A DNA stretch of 64,000 nt from Bradyrhizobium sp. CCBAU 53338 (GCF_015291665.1 NZ_CP030048.1:7165501-7229500), one strand, 5' to 3'; positions 8,121-16,980 are shown, counted from the stretch's first letter. Notes: generated by a model from the letters alone, not told the origin. Translations and numbers: made by a program.

Positions 8121-9893
8121 CTACCCGGCCGCAGGCAGAGCGCTGTCCGGCAACGGACGCCACGGCCGGTCGGCTGAGGCGAGGCCGATCAGGCGGCCCT
8201 GGATGTAATCGCAGCCCCAGTCGCGCAGCATGTCGGCGGCCTCCTCGTCCTGCACCCATTCGGCAACGGTCTTGATGTCGAGGCGACGGGCGAGGTCGAT
8301 CAGGGTCTGCACGAAGGCGCGGTCGTCGGCGGAACGGTTGATGTTCTGCACGAAGGCGCCGTCGATTTTGACGATGTCCACGCCGAGCTTGCGCAAATTG
8401 CGGAACGAGGTGTAGCCGGCGCCGAAATCGTCGATGGCGATGCGGCTGCCGAAATTCTTGAGCCGGCTGACGAAGGCGCGAACGTCGTCGATGTCCTGGA
8501 TCGCGACCGTCTCGGTGATCTCCACGATCAGCCGCTCGGCGACGCCGGGATGGGCCCGCATCAGCGATTCGATTCCGGCCCACCAGTCCGGGTCCATCGT
8601 CGTATCAGGCGAGATGTTGAGGCTGAGGCGGATGTCCGGCGCGGCCGCGAGTTCGGCAACCACCAGTTCGAGCACGCGATGATCGACCAGGCGGATGAGG
8701 CCGAGCCGCTCGGCAACCGGCACGATGTCGGGCGCAAGCAGCACCTGGCCGTCGCCCTGGTCCATCCGCACTAGGCATTCGTGGAACGCGCCCTCGCGGG
8801 TCGCAGCCGAGACCACCGGCTCGTAGGCGAGCTTGATGCGACGCTCGTTCAGCGCCGTGACGATCTCGTCGGTGACGCGGATGTTGACGCGGCGCTGCGC
8901 GTCGCGCGCGGCATCCGGACGCCACGCCGCGAACGAGCCGGCGCGGCGGCGCTTGGCGGCATCCAGCGTCTCGTGGGCGCGGTTGATCGCCTCGTCGGTA
9001 TTGCGGGCATAGCGCGGCAGGCTGACCGCGCCGATCGAGACGGTGACCGAGACCGGGCCGGATCTGGTCGGCACCACCTCGTCGCGGATGCCGGCGAGGA
9101 AGCGCTCGGCGGCGACGTTCATGTCGTCGACGGTGCAGTTCTTCAGGATCAGGCCGAACTTGTTGCCGGAGAAGCGACCAAGCACGTCGCCGCCGCGCAG
9201 GCGCGCGCGAATCCGCTTGGCGACGTCGAGGATCACGGCGTCGGCCACGTCGAAGCCGAAGGCGTCGTTGACGCGGGCGAGATGATCGATGCCGACCAGC
9301 ATGAAGGCCGCGGTCGAGCGGAAGCGGCTCGTCTCCTCGATCGCTTCGGCCAGCGCCGCAATCAGATGGGAGCGGTTGAGCTCGCCGGTCAAGGGATCGA
9401 GCCGGGCGAGCCTGCCCAGTTCCTCGTCGCGGGCGTGCCGTTCGTTGTTGATGCGGATGGAGCCGATCGCGCGCGTCGGGCGGCCGTCGGGGCCGGCGAA
9501 CCAGCGGCCGGTCTCCTCGATCCAGACCACGGGATCGGAGGCGCTCATGCGCACGCCATATTCGACCCGGTAGGGCGTGCCGTCGGCGCCGTGCACGGCT
9601 GATGTCTGCGCGAGCGCGGCGCTCCGGAGCGTTTGCGCGGGCTCGATCAGCTTGGCGAACTCGGCGCCGGTCGCGAGCCGCTCGGCAGGGATCCCGGGGA
9701 AGATGGCGCCGGCCTGCTCGCCCCACACGATGGCGTCGCTGGCAAGATCCCAGGCGAACAGGGCCTCGCCGAGGGCGGCGAGGATTTCGGAGGCTTGCGG
9801 CAATGCAGGGGTCAAAAGCGCCTCGTTTCGGGACAGCGGGGGAGTCCTGAGCCGGCACAGGATACGGCCAGATTCGCCTTCGACCCTAGGCAA
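8121..9893 (-). CDS. degenerate GGDEF - EAL phosphodiesterase-like protein
   Basis: 590 residues from TTG 9893; a second TTG about 26 codons in (LLTPALPQ) is an alternative start. A PAS-like N-terminal segment (AWDLASDAIVWGEQAGAIFPG) precedes a GGDEF fold whose signature is SGNKF (residues 242-246), so cyclase activity is very unlikely. The EAL domain starts with ECL (Glu372 retained). It keeps LSLNISP, IVEITETVAI, AIDDFGAGYTSF, VKIDG and a TVAEWVQ line, that is, most metal and catalytic positions. The likely role is a cyclic-di-GMP phosphodiesterase, or a GTP- or c-di-GMP-binding effector. Convergent with the four-PAS GGDEF-EAL gene, with 130 bases between. No membrane segment. Confidence 0.87.
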   Translation of the reverse strand: MPRVEGESGRILCRLRTPPLSRNEALLTPALPQASEILAALGEALFAWDLASDAIVWGEQAGAIFPGIPAERLATGAEFAKLIEPAQTLRSAALAQTSAVHGADGTPYRVEYGVRMSASDPVVWIEETGRWFAGPDGRPTRAIGSIRINNERHARDEELGRLARLDPLTGELNRSHLIAALAEAIEETSRFRSTAAFMLVGIDHLARVNDAFGFDVADAVILDVAKRIRARLRGGDVLGRFSGNKFGLILKNCTVDDMNVAAERFLAGIRDEVVPTRSGPVSVTVSIGAVSLPRYARNTDEAINRAHETLDAAKRRRAGSFAAWRPDAARDAQRRVNIRVTDEIVTALNERRIKLAYEPVVSAATREGAFHECLVRMDQGDGQVLLAPDIVPVAERLGLIRLVDHRVLELVVAELAAAPDIRLSLNISPDTTMDPDWWAGIESLMRAHPGVAERLIVEITETVAIQDIDDVRAFVSRLKNFGSRIAIDDFGAGYTSFRNLRKLGVDIVKIDGAFVQNINRSADDRAFVQTLIDLARRLDIKTVAEWVQDEEAADMLRDWGCDYIQGRLIGLASADRPWRPLPDSALPAAG

Positions 9894-9978
9894 AGTTCAT
9901 AAACAATTTGGAAACCACGTTCCGGAACCCCGTGGAACGGAATAGGCTCGGCCGGCATAGGCCTTGCGAGACCATCAC

Positions 9979-10296
9979 ATGCACCGGCGCCAGCGTCCCA
10001 AAACGCGCCAGTTCAACCGGATCAGCGGTGTTGCGATGGTGAATGCGGACCAGATCGAAGAAACAACGCGGGAAGCGAGCACCGCGCTGGTCCCGTTGAC
10101 CCCGGTTTTGCAGTTCCTTCGCAAGGTGCCCTTGACGCGTCCCGACCCCAGCTTCGTCACCCAGCTGATCGCCAATGCCGAACACCTGCCCCAGGCAAGC
10201 CGGCTGCGCCGCGGCTCGTCCGAGGACGCACGCATGGCCTATGGCAGCAAGCGCCCGCTGGGAAGCGTCAGCGCGCGCACGCGTCAGGTGGCTTGA
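9979..10296 (+). CDS. small conserved-looking protein of unknown function
   Basis: 105 residues from ATG 9979. An internal ATG at 10036 (MVNADQIEE) and a TTG at 9964 are other possible starts. The first 19 residues are basic (MHRRQRPKTRQF). The rest has a stretch VLQFLRKVPLTRPDPSFVTQLIANA, then a loop rich in Arg and Ser. Codon use matches the neighbours (G/C at third positions), which argues for a real gene. No domain recognised, no membrane segment or cysteines. It begins 85 bases from the divergent EAL gene, so they share a control region, and it ends 6 bases before the convergent membrane-protein gene. Confidence 0.55.
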   Translation: MHRRQRPKTRQFNRISGVAMVNADQIEETTREASTALVPLTPVLQFLRKVPLTRPDPSFVTQLIANAEHLPQASRLRRGSSEDARMAYGSKRPLGSVSARTRQVA

Positions 10297-10302
10297 GAAA
10301 TC

Positions 10303-10932
10303 TCAGCGCGACTCTTCGGGGGAGGACGGCGTGCCGTTGCCCGGCTGCAAATGCGGCGAGGGAATTTCCGGCGACGGCGCGATCGCCGGCTTCGGCGCGG
10401 GATGATCCATCAAAACGGATTCGGCAACCGATTGCGCCGAGGGAGCGGGCGGCTCGGGCTGCGGTTCGGGCACCTTCGGCTCGAACGTCGACGCCGGTGG
10501 CGGCGCCTCGGCCTGCCGCTTCGCCTTGCGTGGCACCGGCACGGTCTCTGCGGTGACATAAGTGATGCGGCGACGCGCGCGCTGCGCAATGCCGCCGAGG
10601 AAATCGGCCATCGCCAGCAGTACCAGCAGGAAGTAGGTGGAGTTGCCGAATTTGGGCCACATCACGAATTCGGCGGCGGCCGCGCCGAAGATGATCAGCG
10701 ACAGCAGATGATCCATCAGGAATTTCGCGCCGGGCCGTGCGCCCTTCACCACTTCGAGCAGCAGCAGCAGCACGCCGAGCGCCAGCAGCAGATCGGCGAG
10801 CGTGACCGGCCAGGTCTCGCCCGTGATCATCGGCACCTTGAACAGCACGTCCGAGAAGGACACGCTGGGCATCAGGAAGGCGATGATGTTGTAGACCGCG
10901 AGCGGAATCAGGAGCAGCGGGAAACCAACCAT
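10303..10932 (-). CDS. small membrane protein with Pro/Ala-rich cytosolic tail, unknown function
   Basis: 209 residues from ATG 10932, chosen because GAGAAGG lies 10 bases upstream; an upstream ATG at 11013 would give 236 residues. The first 120 residues hold about four hydrophobic segments: FPLLLIPLAVYNIIAFLM, LADLLLALGVLLLLLEVV, LLSLIIFGAAAAEFVMW and STYFLLVLLAMADFLGGI. After an Arg-rich stop-transfer (QRARRRITY) comes a tail of about 85 residues dominated by Pro, Ala, Glu and Ser (for example EPQPEPPAPSAQ). I do not recognise the family. It lies downstream of rpmF on the same strand but 150 bases away. Confidence 0.75.
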   Translation of the reverse strand: MVGFPLLLIPLAVYNIIAFLMPSVSFSDVLFKVPMITGETWPVTLADLLLALGVLLLLLEVVKGARPGAKFLMDHLLSLIIFGAAAAEFVMWPKFGNSTYFLLVLLAMADFLGGIAQRARRRITYVTAETVPVPRKAKRQAEAPPPASTFEPKVPEPQPEPPAPSAQSVAESVLMDHPAPKPAIAPSPEIPSPHLQPGNGTPSSPEESR

Positions 10933-11077
10933 CGGCGAAATGCCTTCTCGATCAAGATATCCGGACAGAACAATGCAGCGGCGAAGCATTCGCTCCGCCG
11001 CCGTCACTGTCATATCTCATGGATTGGCCGAAATCAGGCAGGTCACGCCATCCTGATTGAGGATAACTCTGCCCGAG

Positions 11078-11096
11078 AAGAGTCTTTAGGACTCTT
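11078..11096 (-). terminator. hairpin overlapping the rpmF stop codon
   Basis: A perfect 7-base dyad, AAGAGTC (11078-11084) and GACTCTT (11090-11096), with a 5-base loop containing the rpmF stop codon. No long T tract follows on the minus strand, so it could be a weak terminator or an mRNA 3'-end stabiliser. Confidence 0.4.
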
Positions 11097-11268
11097 TCTT
11101 CTTCAGGACCTGACGGCCCTTGTACATGCCGGTCTTGAGGTCGAGATGGTGCGGACGACGGAGCTCGCCGGAGTCCTTGTCTTCCACATAGGTCGGCTTC
11201 TTGATGGCGTCTGCCGAGCGGCGCATGCCACGGCGCGACGGCGAGGTTTTTCTTCTCGGAACGGCCAT
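11086..11268 (-). CDS. rpmF: 50S ribosomal protein L32
   Basis: 60 residues, very basic, starting [18 protein letters not shown] and containing the L32 hallmarks [12 protein letters not shown] and GMYKGRQVL. It lacks cysteines, so it is the zinc-free form of L32. The start has GAGGA about 9 bases upstream. It is a structural protein of the large subunit. In many bacteria rpmF is followed by fatty-acid genes; here mtgA lies upstream on the same strand instead, a common arrangement in the Rhizobiales. Confidence 0.97.
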   Translation of the reverse strand: MAVPRRKTSPSRRGMRRSADAIKKPTYVEDKDSGELRRPHHLDLKTGMYKGRQVLKKKES

Positions 11269-11437
11269 TTCAGTATCCTCTAGGGATTGGTGTTCATCCG
11301 GGCATCGTCCGCGGAGGACGGCTCAGCACCCGCAATACGGGGCGAGCTGAATGCCGATCAAGGCCGGGCTTATAGAGGAAGGCTGGCCGTAAAGCTAGGC
11401 TCTTCGACCGGAAAATACGCCCGAAAATCGCTCGAAA

Positions 11438-12112
11438 TCAGCGATTTTCCCGCCAGCAGGTCAAAAGCGAGGACGCCTGCCCCCTCGCCACATAGGTCCC
11501 GGCCAGCCGCCGGACGCCCGGCCCCGGGGTCCTGGCGCTGCGTTTGACCGGATTCGGCAGGATCGAGGCCAGAAGCGCCGCCTCCCGGGGGGAGAGATCG
11601 GCCGCCGACTTGCCGAAGGCATAGGCGCTGCCCGTCTCCGCCCCAAACTGCCCCTGCGGGCCGAGTTCGGCGATGTTGAGGTAGATTTCCAGAATCCGGC
11701 GCTTCGGCAGGACGAGGTCGACCCATAGCGCCAGCGGAAATTCCATCGCCTTGCGGATGAAATCGCGCCCCTGCCAGAGGAACAGGTTTTTTGCCACCTG
11801 CTGGGTGATGGTGGAGGCCCCCCGGAACGGCGTGCCGTCCTCCGTTGCGTCGTCGATGGCCTCGCGCAGTGCGCCCCAGTCGATGCCGTGATGCTTGCAG
11901 AAATGGGCGTCCTCGGCCGCCACCACCGAACGCGGCAGATGCGGCGACATCTCGGCCAGATCGATCCATTCCCGATGCATCGGCGCGCCCGTCAGCGAGC
12001 GCCAGGCCATCAGCGTCGAAACCGGATGGCCGGTGCGATAGAACGGCGCGATCACATAGGGCGTGAGAGCAACGACCACGAGCGCGACCAGCAGGATTTT
12101 AACGATGCGCAA
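11438..12112 (-). CDS. mtgA: monofunctional biosynthetic peptidoglycan transglycosylase
   Basis: 224 residues. A single N-terminal membrane anchor ([19 protein letters not shown]) is followed by a GT51 glycosyltransferase domain. Hallmarks include the catalytic Glu in [14 protein letters not shown], the [15 protein letters not shown] motif, the [24 protein letters not shown] block and the second Glu in NIAELG. There is no transpeptidase domain, which separates it from PBP1-type enzymes. It polymerises lipid II into glycan strands at the periplasmic face of the inner membrane. Divergent from the prenyl synthase gene, with 160 bases between. Confidence 0.95.
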   Translation of the reverse strand: MRIVKILLVALVVVALTPYVIAPFYRTGHPVSTLMAWRSLTGAPMHREWIDLAEMSPHLPRSVVAAEDAHFCKHHGIDWGALREAIDDATEDGTPFRGASTITQQVAKNLFLWQGRDFIRKAMEFPLALWVDLVLPKRRILEIYLNIAELGPQGQFGAETGSAYAFGKSAADLSPREAALLASILPNPVKRSARTPGPGVRRLAGTYVARGQASSLLTCWRENR

Positions 12113-12272
12113 ATCAACCTTTCCGGCGCGAAATGAACGCAGCCGCGGATCCCGCCATTAAGTCTGTGATAATTCGGGCCTTTTCCAGCACTTTTTAGGC
12201 CTTCCAAACGATTGACTGGGGCGGGCGCATAAAGGATTGTCCGGCCGAATTTTGGTTCTGGAGCCTTTCTTG

Positions 12273-13196
12273 ATGACCGGCACGTCACCGTCCGATTTCG
12301 CCAAGCGTCTGGACAAGACCGCTGATGACACCGAAACCCTGCTCGGGCGCCTGCTGTCGGACGACATCCTGCACGATGAGATCGCCCGCCCCAAGCGACT
12401 GATGGACGCAATGCGCTATTCGAGCCTGAATGGCGGCAAGCGCCTGCGGCCGTTCCTGGTGGTCGAGAGCGCCGCCGTGTTCGGCGTTCCCCGCGAAGCC
12501 GCGCTGCTGGTCGGCGCCGCGCTCGAATGCATTCATTGCTATTCGCTGATCCATGACGACCTGCCGGCGATGGACAATTCGGACCTGCGCCGCGGCCGTC
12601 CCACCCTGCACAAGCAGACCGACGACGCCACGGCGATCCTCGCCGGCGACGGCCTGTTGACGCTCGCCTTCGACATCGTCACCCGCGACGAGATTCATCG
12701 CGACGCCAATGTGCGGCTGCTTCTGACGCGGGCGCTGGCGCGCTGCGCCGGCATCGGCGGCATGGTCGGCGGCCAGATCCTCGACCTCGCCGGCGAAGGC
12801 CGCTTCGGCGGCAACGAGCCGATCGACGTCGCCCGCATTCAGCAGATGAAGACCGGCGCGCTGCTACGCTACGGCTGCATCGCCGGCGCGATCCTCGGCC
12901 AGGCCTCGCAGAAAGAATACCAGGCGCTCGACGATTACGGCCGCGCGCTCGGCGAAGCCTTCCAGATCGCCGACGATCTGCTCGACGTCGAAGGCGATGC
13001 GGCCGCGCTCGGCAAGCCGGCCGGCGCCGATGCCGCGCTCGGCAAAACCACCTTCGTCACCCAGCTCGGCATCGACGGCGCCAAGCAGCGCGTCCGCGAC
13101 CTGCTGGCGCGCGCCGACAGCGCGGTGTCGATCTTCGGCGATCGCGCCGCCGTGCTGCAAGCCGCAGCCCGTTTCGTCGCCGAGCGCAAGAGCTGA
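12273..13196 (+). CDS. ispA: farnesyl/geranyl diphosphate synthase (short-chain polyprenyl synthetase)
   Basis: 307 residues from ATG 12273, which has CTGGAG upstream. It has the two aspartate-rich motifs of trans-prenyltransferases: DDLPAMDNSDLRRG (type with two inserted residues between the aspartates, as in bacterial FPP synthases) and FQIADDLLDVEGD. The lines YSSLNGGKRLRPFLV (IPP binding), HCYSLIHDDL and GGMVGGQILDL also fit. It condenses IPP with DMAPP/GPP to FPP for quinones, undecaprenyl phosphate and hopanoids. Chain length cannot be proven from sequence, but the residues before the first motif suit a C15 product. Confidence 0.9.
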   Translation: MTGTSPSDFAKRLDKTADDTETLLGRLLSDDILHDEIARPKRLMDAMRYSSLNGGKRLRPFLVVESAAVFGVPREAALLVGAALECIHCYSLIHDDLPAMDNSDLRRGRPTLHKQTDDATAILAGDGLLTLAFDIVTRDEIHRDANVRLLLTRALARCAGIGGMVGGQILDLAGEGRFGGNEPIDVARIQQMKTGALLRYGCIAGAILGQASQKEYQALDDYGRALGEAFQIADDLLDVEGDAAALGKPAGADAALGKTTFVTQLGIDGAKQRVRDLLARADSAVSIFGDRAAVLQAAARFVAERKS

Positions 13197-13213
13197 CGTA
13201 TTCACGATCTTCA

Positions 13214-13237
13214 CCTCTCCCCGCTTGCGGGGAGAGG
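13214..13237. repeat. GC-rich palindromic repeat / terminator-like hairpin
   Basis: CCTCTCCCCGC (13214-13224) pairs perfectly with GCGGGGAGAGG (13227-13237) around TT. It sits between the ispA stop and the DUF1345 start. A close relative lies at 33403-33426, so it belongs to a dispersed palindrome family that may also act as a terminator. Confidence 0.65.
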
Positions 13238-13258
13238 GAGCAGAGAGCCATCGCCACC

Positions 13259-13945
13259 ATGGCCACTGACAAGGAAGACCCCGTCCTCGCCCGCTTCCGC
13301 CAGATGTCGCGACCGATGCGGCTGATCTACGCGCGGCCGCGGACCTTCATCTCGCTCGCCGTCGGCGTCCTCGTCTGCCTGCTCGTCCCCGGCTCGTACC
13401 GGCTGGTGACGCGGCTGTTGTTCGGCTGGGATGCGCTGATCGCGGTCTATCTCGTGCTGGTCTATACGATGATGCTGTGCAACGACCATCAGCACATCCG
13501 CCGTGCGGCTGCGATGCAGGACGACGGCCGCTTCGTGATCCTGCTGGTGACGGCGGTCGGCGCGTTCGCCAGCATCGCGGCGATCGTCTCCGAGCTCGGC
13601 ACGCCGCACCGTGGCGCCGCGGAGCTCACCATCGCCATCACCACCATCGCGCTGTCCTGGGCCGCCGTGCACACGACCTTCGCGCTGCACTACGCTCATG
13701 ACTATTACCGCCATCCGCCCGGCGGATTGCAGTTCCCGAGCGGCGACAAGGAAGACCACGCCGATTATTGGGACTTCGTCTATTTCTCGTTCGTGATCGG
13801 CATGACCGCGCAGGTCTCCGACGTCGGCATCACCGACAAGACCATCCGCCGCACCGCCACGGCGCACGGCATCGTCTCGTTCATCTACAATACGGCGCTG
13901 CTGGCGCTGACGGTGAACATCGCGGCGAGCGCGATCTCGGCGTAG
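13259..13945 (+). CDS. DUF1345 family membrane protein
   Basis: 228 residues with about five membrane segments, for example TFISLAVGVLVCLLVPGS, LIAVYLVLVYTMMLC, FVILLVTAVGAFASIAAIVS, LTIAITTIALSWAAVHTTFA and a final VSFIYNTALLALTVNIA. The conserved block HYAHDYYRHPPGG..FP..KEDHADYWDFVYFSFVIGMTAQVSDV is diagnostic of DUF1345. Its histidines and acidic residues suggest a metal or ion role, but no function is established that I know of. It starts 62 bases after ispA, with a palindromic repeat in between, so it is probably separately transcribed. Confidence 0.88.
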   Translation: MATDKEDPVLARFRQMSRPMRLIYARPRTFISLAVGVLVCLLVPGSYRLVTRLLFGWDALIAVYLVLVYTMMLCNDHQHIRRAAAMQDDGRFVILLVTAVGAFASIAAIVSELGTPHRGAAELTIAITTIALSWAAVHTTFALHYAHDYYRHPPGGLQFPSGDKEDHADYWDFVYFSFVIGMTAQVSDVGITDKTIRRTATAHGIVSFIYNTALLALTVNIAASAISA

Positions 13946-13969
13946 CCGTCACAGCTCTCTTGCGACACC

Positions 13970-15802
13970 TCAGTTGCAGACCTCGACATTGGCATCGACG
14001 TGAGGGCCGCCGCCGCCGTGATACTCGAGATGGCAACCGCGCTTGACGGGACGGCAGAGCAGATCGTTACAAAAGATCTGACCACTTCCGCCCGTAGCGC
14101 GACCGGCGCCGGCGGCAACAGCAGCGCCGCCCGCAGCTCCCGCCGCCGCACCGCCGGACTGACGACGCTGCCGTGCGGGACGGTCATCGCCGTCGTCGCG
14201 CCTGGCGGTTGCGGGCTTGGCGCCTGCAGGCCTGGCCGGCTTGCCGGCACGCTGCTTCTCGCATTCATTGTCGTCGTTCAGCACGAAACCGTCGCCGCAG
14301 ACGATCTTGGTGCAGGTGTCGCCGTCGGCCTTGAAGCCGTGATCGCAGACCAGCGGGCAGACGCGCGACTGCCTGGCCTTTACCGTGTCGAGCGCGTCCG
14401 TGCTCGCCACCTTCACGTCGAGCTTGGTGCCGGCATAGCGGTTGAACTGCGACAGCGACCGCTGCGAGGACGTGTTCCAGTTGCCGTCAGCCTGGCCTGA
14501 GAAGCAGCCGACGCGGCCGAGCTCGGTCTGCACCGAGCGGCTGAGATCGGCCGGCGTGGTGGCCGGCGTCAGCGCGGCGACATTGGTTCCGGCGGGACTC
14601 GCCGTGCCGGCCGGCGCGGCGGTCGGCGCGGCGGCAGCGAGATTGACGCGCTGCTGCTCGGCAGCGGCGGCCTGCTGCTGCGCCTGCTCCTTGGCCTTCT
14701 GCGCGGCCAACTGGGCCTGCTCCGCCGCCTTCGCGTCGGCCGCAGCCTTGGCCTGCGCGTCCTTCTGCGCACCAAGCGCAGCGAGACGGTCGCGCTCGGC
14801 TTCCGCCTGCTTTGCCTTCTCGATCGCTGCGGCATGAACCTGCTCGGCCTGGATCTTGTCGAGCTGGAGCTTGGCAAGGCTCGCGTAGAAACCGTCCGGG
14901 TGCTGGGCCAGGAAGGCCTCCCACGCCGGCCTGTTGCCGACCTGGAGCGCGAGCTCGTAGTCGCGGCGCATGTCGGCTTGCGGATTGACCGCAGGCGCAG
15001 ATGCCGCCGCGGCCGCCGGCGCGGCCTTGACCGGCACCAGCGGCACGTCTTCACCGCCGAGCGAACCGTAGACGAACGGCTCCTGCTTGTTGCCGGTCGA
15101 TTTCAGCACGTCGTCGCGCACGAAGCCGAAAGCGCGGCGGACGTCGAGGCCAGGCGTCGTCAGATGCTTCGACAGCGCGATCGTGAAGGGACTGTTGGCG
15201 CCGTCGCCATCCTGCGCGGTGAACCCGGCCTTGGCCGAATAGGCAATCAGCGTGTTGGTGCTGGTCGGCTCGACCTGGGCCAGACCACGGCCGATGCCGC
15301 GCGAAGCGAGCGTGCGCTTCATGGTCCGGCCAAACGGATTGTCGCGGCAGGCGTCGAGGATCACCAGGCGAAGCTGCTTCGCCGGCTCGACGGCGACCAG
15401 AACGCGATCGAGCGAAAGCGCCTCGTCATAGACGTCGGTGTCGCGCTCGAGCTTGGCGTCGACCGGGATCAGATAGTTGGAGCCTTCGACCTCGATGCCG
15501 TGGCCGGCATAGTAGACCACGGCGATGTCGGCATCGCGGGTCGCATCGGCGAAGTCGCGCAGCACGCGCCGCGTTTCGAGCGCGGTCAGATCGTGGCGGG
15601 AATCGACGACATCGAAGCCGGCATCCTTCAGCGTCTTCGCCATCACCGCACCGTCGTTGACGGGATTGGGAAGCGAGGGCGCGTGCTGATAGGCCGAGTT
15701 GGCCAAAACCAGCGCAACGCGTTTTCCGGCGAAGGCGGGCTCGGCACCCCACATCAGCGCGACAGCGAGCAGAAGCAGGCAAAGTCTGAAAATATTTCGC
15801 AT
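13970..15802 (-). CDS. secreted caspase-like (metacaspase/peptidase C14) protein with coiled, Ala-rich and Cys-rich tail
   Basis: 610 residues. A Sec signal peptide comes first (CLLLLAVALMWGAEPAFA). The p20 domain that follows carries the catalytic dyad His101 (VVYYAGHGIE) and Cys152 (VILDACRDNPFG). After the SLGGEDVPLVP line the protein changes character: a short repeat-like helix (YELALQVGNRPAWEAFLAQ), then about 90 residues of Ala/Gln/Lys/Glu coiled coil (330-420). A peptidoglycan-binding-like helix follows (VQTELGRVGCFSGQADGNW), then a Cys-rich segment (VCPLVCDHGFKADGDTCT) and an Ala/Gly-rich linker ending in a final Cys-containing part. It is likely periplasmic. Caspase homologues in rhizobia cleave after Arg/Lys or Asp; the substrate here is unknown. 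Confidence 0.88.
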   Translation of the reverse strand: MRNIFRLCLLLLAVALMWGAEPAFAGKRVALVLANSAYQHAPSLPNPVNDGAVMAKTLKDAGFDVVDSRHDLTALETRRVLRDFADATRDADIAVVYYAGHGIEVEGSNYLIPVDAKLERDTDVYDEALSLDRVLVAVEPAKQLRLVILDACRDNPFGRTMKRTLASRGIGRGLAQVEPTSTNTLIAYSAKAGFTAQDGDGANSPFTIALSKHLTTPGLDVRRAFGFVRDDVLKSTGNKQEPFVYGSLGGEDVPLVPVKAAPAAAAASAPAVNPQADMRRDYELALQVGNRPAWEAFLAQHPDGFYASLAKLQLDKIQAEQVHAAAIEKAKQAEAERDRLAALGAQKDAQAKAAADAKAAEQAQLAAQKAKEQAQQQAAAAEQQRVNLAAAAPTAAPAGTASPAGTNVAALTPATTPADLSRSVQTELGRVGCFSGQADGNWNTSSQRSLSQFNRYAGTKLDVKVASTDALDTVKARQSRVCPLVCDHGFKADGDTCTKIVCGDGFVLNDDNECEKQRAGKPARPAGAKPATARRDDGDDRPARQRRQSGGAAAGAAGGAAVAAGAGRATGGSGQIFCNDLLCRPVKRGCHLEYHGGGGPHVDANVEVCN

Positions 15803-15983
15803 GACACGACGTCCAAATATTCGGGGTAGTTCACACCCTCGGGGCCAGCCTTAGCAAGATCCATTGCCTGCGCTTGTGATGGAGGTCACGCACACCGCGC
15901 CGGCGACATGCCGAGGAACCCTTTTTGTTAGTCGCGCCAGAGCCTTGGCGGTTCGCCACCAAATGCCCGCGGGCCGGTTTCCG

Positions 15984-16412
15984 CTACGCATCTTCGATGT
16001 GGCCCCGATACTGCGGCAGATTGTCCGTGATCTCGTGCCACGGCGCCTTGGAGCCGACGAAGATATGGGCGGTCGGGCGGATGGTGGGGGCATCGACCAG
16101 GGTTCCCATGGCGACATGGGCCCATTGGCCTTCGCGGACGCGGGAATAAAGCAGCGAGCCGCAGCGGCCGCAGTGCGCGTCATGGGTGGTGTCGTCGCCG
16201 TAGATGATCCTGATGTCCTCGCCCCCGACGAGGCGGAGCCGGCTGTATTCGATGCCGACGAACGGCTTGAAGGCGGAACCCGTGGTCCGGCGGCAGTTCG
16301 AGCAGTGACAGTTCAGCGCGTAGGAGAACGCGTCCGCCACCTCGTAGCGGACCGCGCGGCAGGTGCATTCGCCGGCAAGGATACGAGCATTCTGATGTCG
16401 TGAACCCGTCAT
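15984..16412 (-). CDS. GFA-family zinc protein (formaldehyde-activating-enzyme-like)
   Basis: 142 residues from ATG 16412, with GAGGGC upstream; the TTG at 16430 would add six residues. It has the cysteine pattern of the GFA fold: GECTCRAVRY, then CHCSNCRRTTGSAF, then HCGRCGSLLYS, which bind two zinc ions. The family was named after a glutathione-formaldehyde condensing enzyme, but most members have no shown activity and several are sulfur or glutathione-adduct related. Cytoplasmic, single domain. It is divergent from the NTF2-like gene with about 95 bases between. Confidence 0.88.
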   Translation of the reverse strand: MTGSRHQNARILAGECTCRAVRYEVADAFSYALNCHCSNCRRTTGSAFKPFVGIEYSRLRLVGGEDIRIIYGDDTTHDAHCGRCGSLLYSRVREGQWAHVAMGTLVDAPTIRPTAHIFVGSKAPWHEITDNLPQYRGHIEDA

Positions 16413-16507
16413 GATGGTGCCCTCGCGCAAATCGCGGAAGACAGAGATAGCGCAATCCGACGCGTCCGACTAAATTCTCGCCAAGCCATCATTCAAAGGG
16501 ATGATCC

Positions 16508-16882
16508 ATGAGCCCAAATCGGTCGAGCATCGAAGCCGTCGTGCAATCCTATTTTGACGCGCTTTACGAGGGCGACGCCGACAAGCTCGGCGACGTCTTC
16601 CATCCGTCCGCCGATCTGCGCTGGGTGGAAAAGGGCGAGCTGAAGATCCTGACCGTGCCTGACTGGCTCGCCTGGGTCCGCAAGCGCCCCTCCGCCAAGG
16701 CCGAAGGCAAGCCGCGCGAGGATTTCATCGTCACGATCGACCGTTCGGACGACAAGACCGCCTTCATCAAGGTCAAATGCCAGCTGCCGCCGCGGTTTTT
16801 CACGGACTATCTGGTGGCGATGAAGCTCGCCGACGGCTGGCAGATCGTGTCGAAATCGTATCGGTACGATCTGAAGGAGTGA
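16508..16882 (+). CDS. NTF2-like / lumazine-binding-like small protein
   Basis: 124 residues. The opening SSIEAVVQSYFDALYEGDADKL is the first helix of the NTF2 cone, and the C-terminal strands ITIDRSDDKTAFIKVKCQL, FTDYLVAMKLADGWQIVSKSY complete the fold. This matches the putative lumazine-binding family (Lumazine_bd_2). An AAAGGGA box precedes the ATG. The cavity residues do not tell the ligand. It is monocistronic, followed by a palindromic repeat and then the beta-lactamase gene. Confidence 0.85.
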   Translation: MSPNRSSIEAVVQSYFDALYEGDADKLGDVFHPSADLRWVEKGELKILTVPDWLAWVRKRPSAKAEGKPREDFIVTIDRSDDKTAFIKVKCQLPPRFFTDYLVAMKLADGWQIVSKSYRYDLKE

Positions 16883-16980
16883 GGGCTTTCGCCGGCCATC
16901 CACCTGCCGCGCTCATCCCTCATTCTCCGTCATTGCAAGCCCAACTCTCGCCACACGTCATTGCGAGGAGCTCTTGCGAC

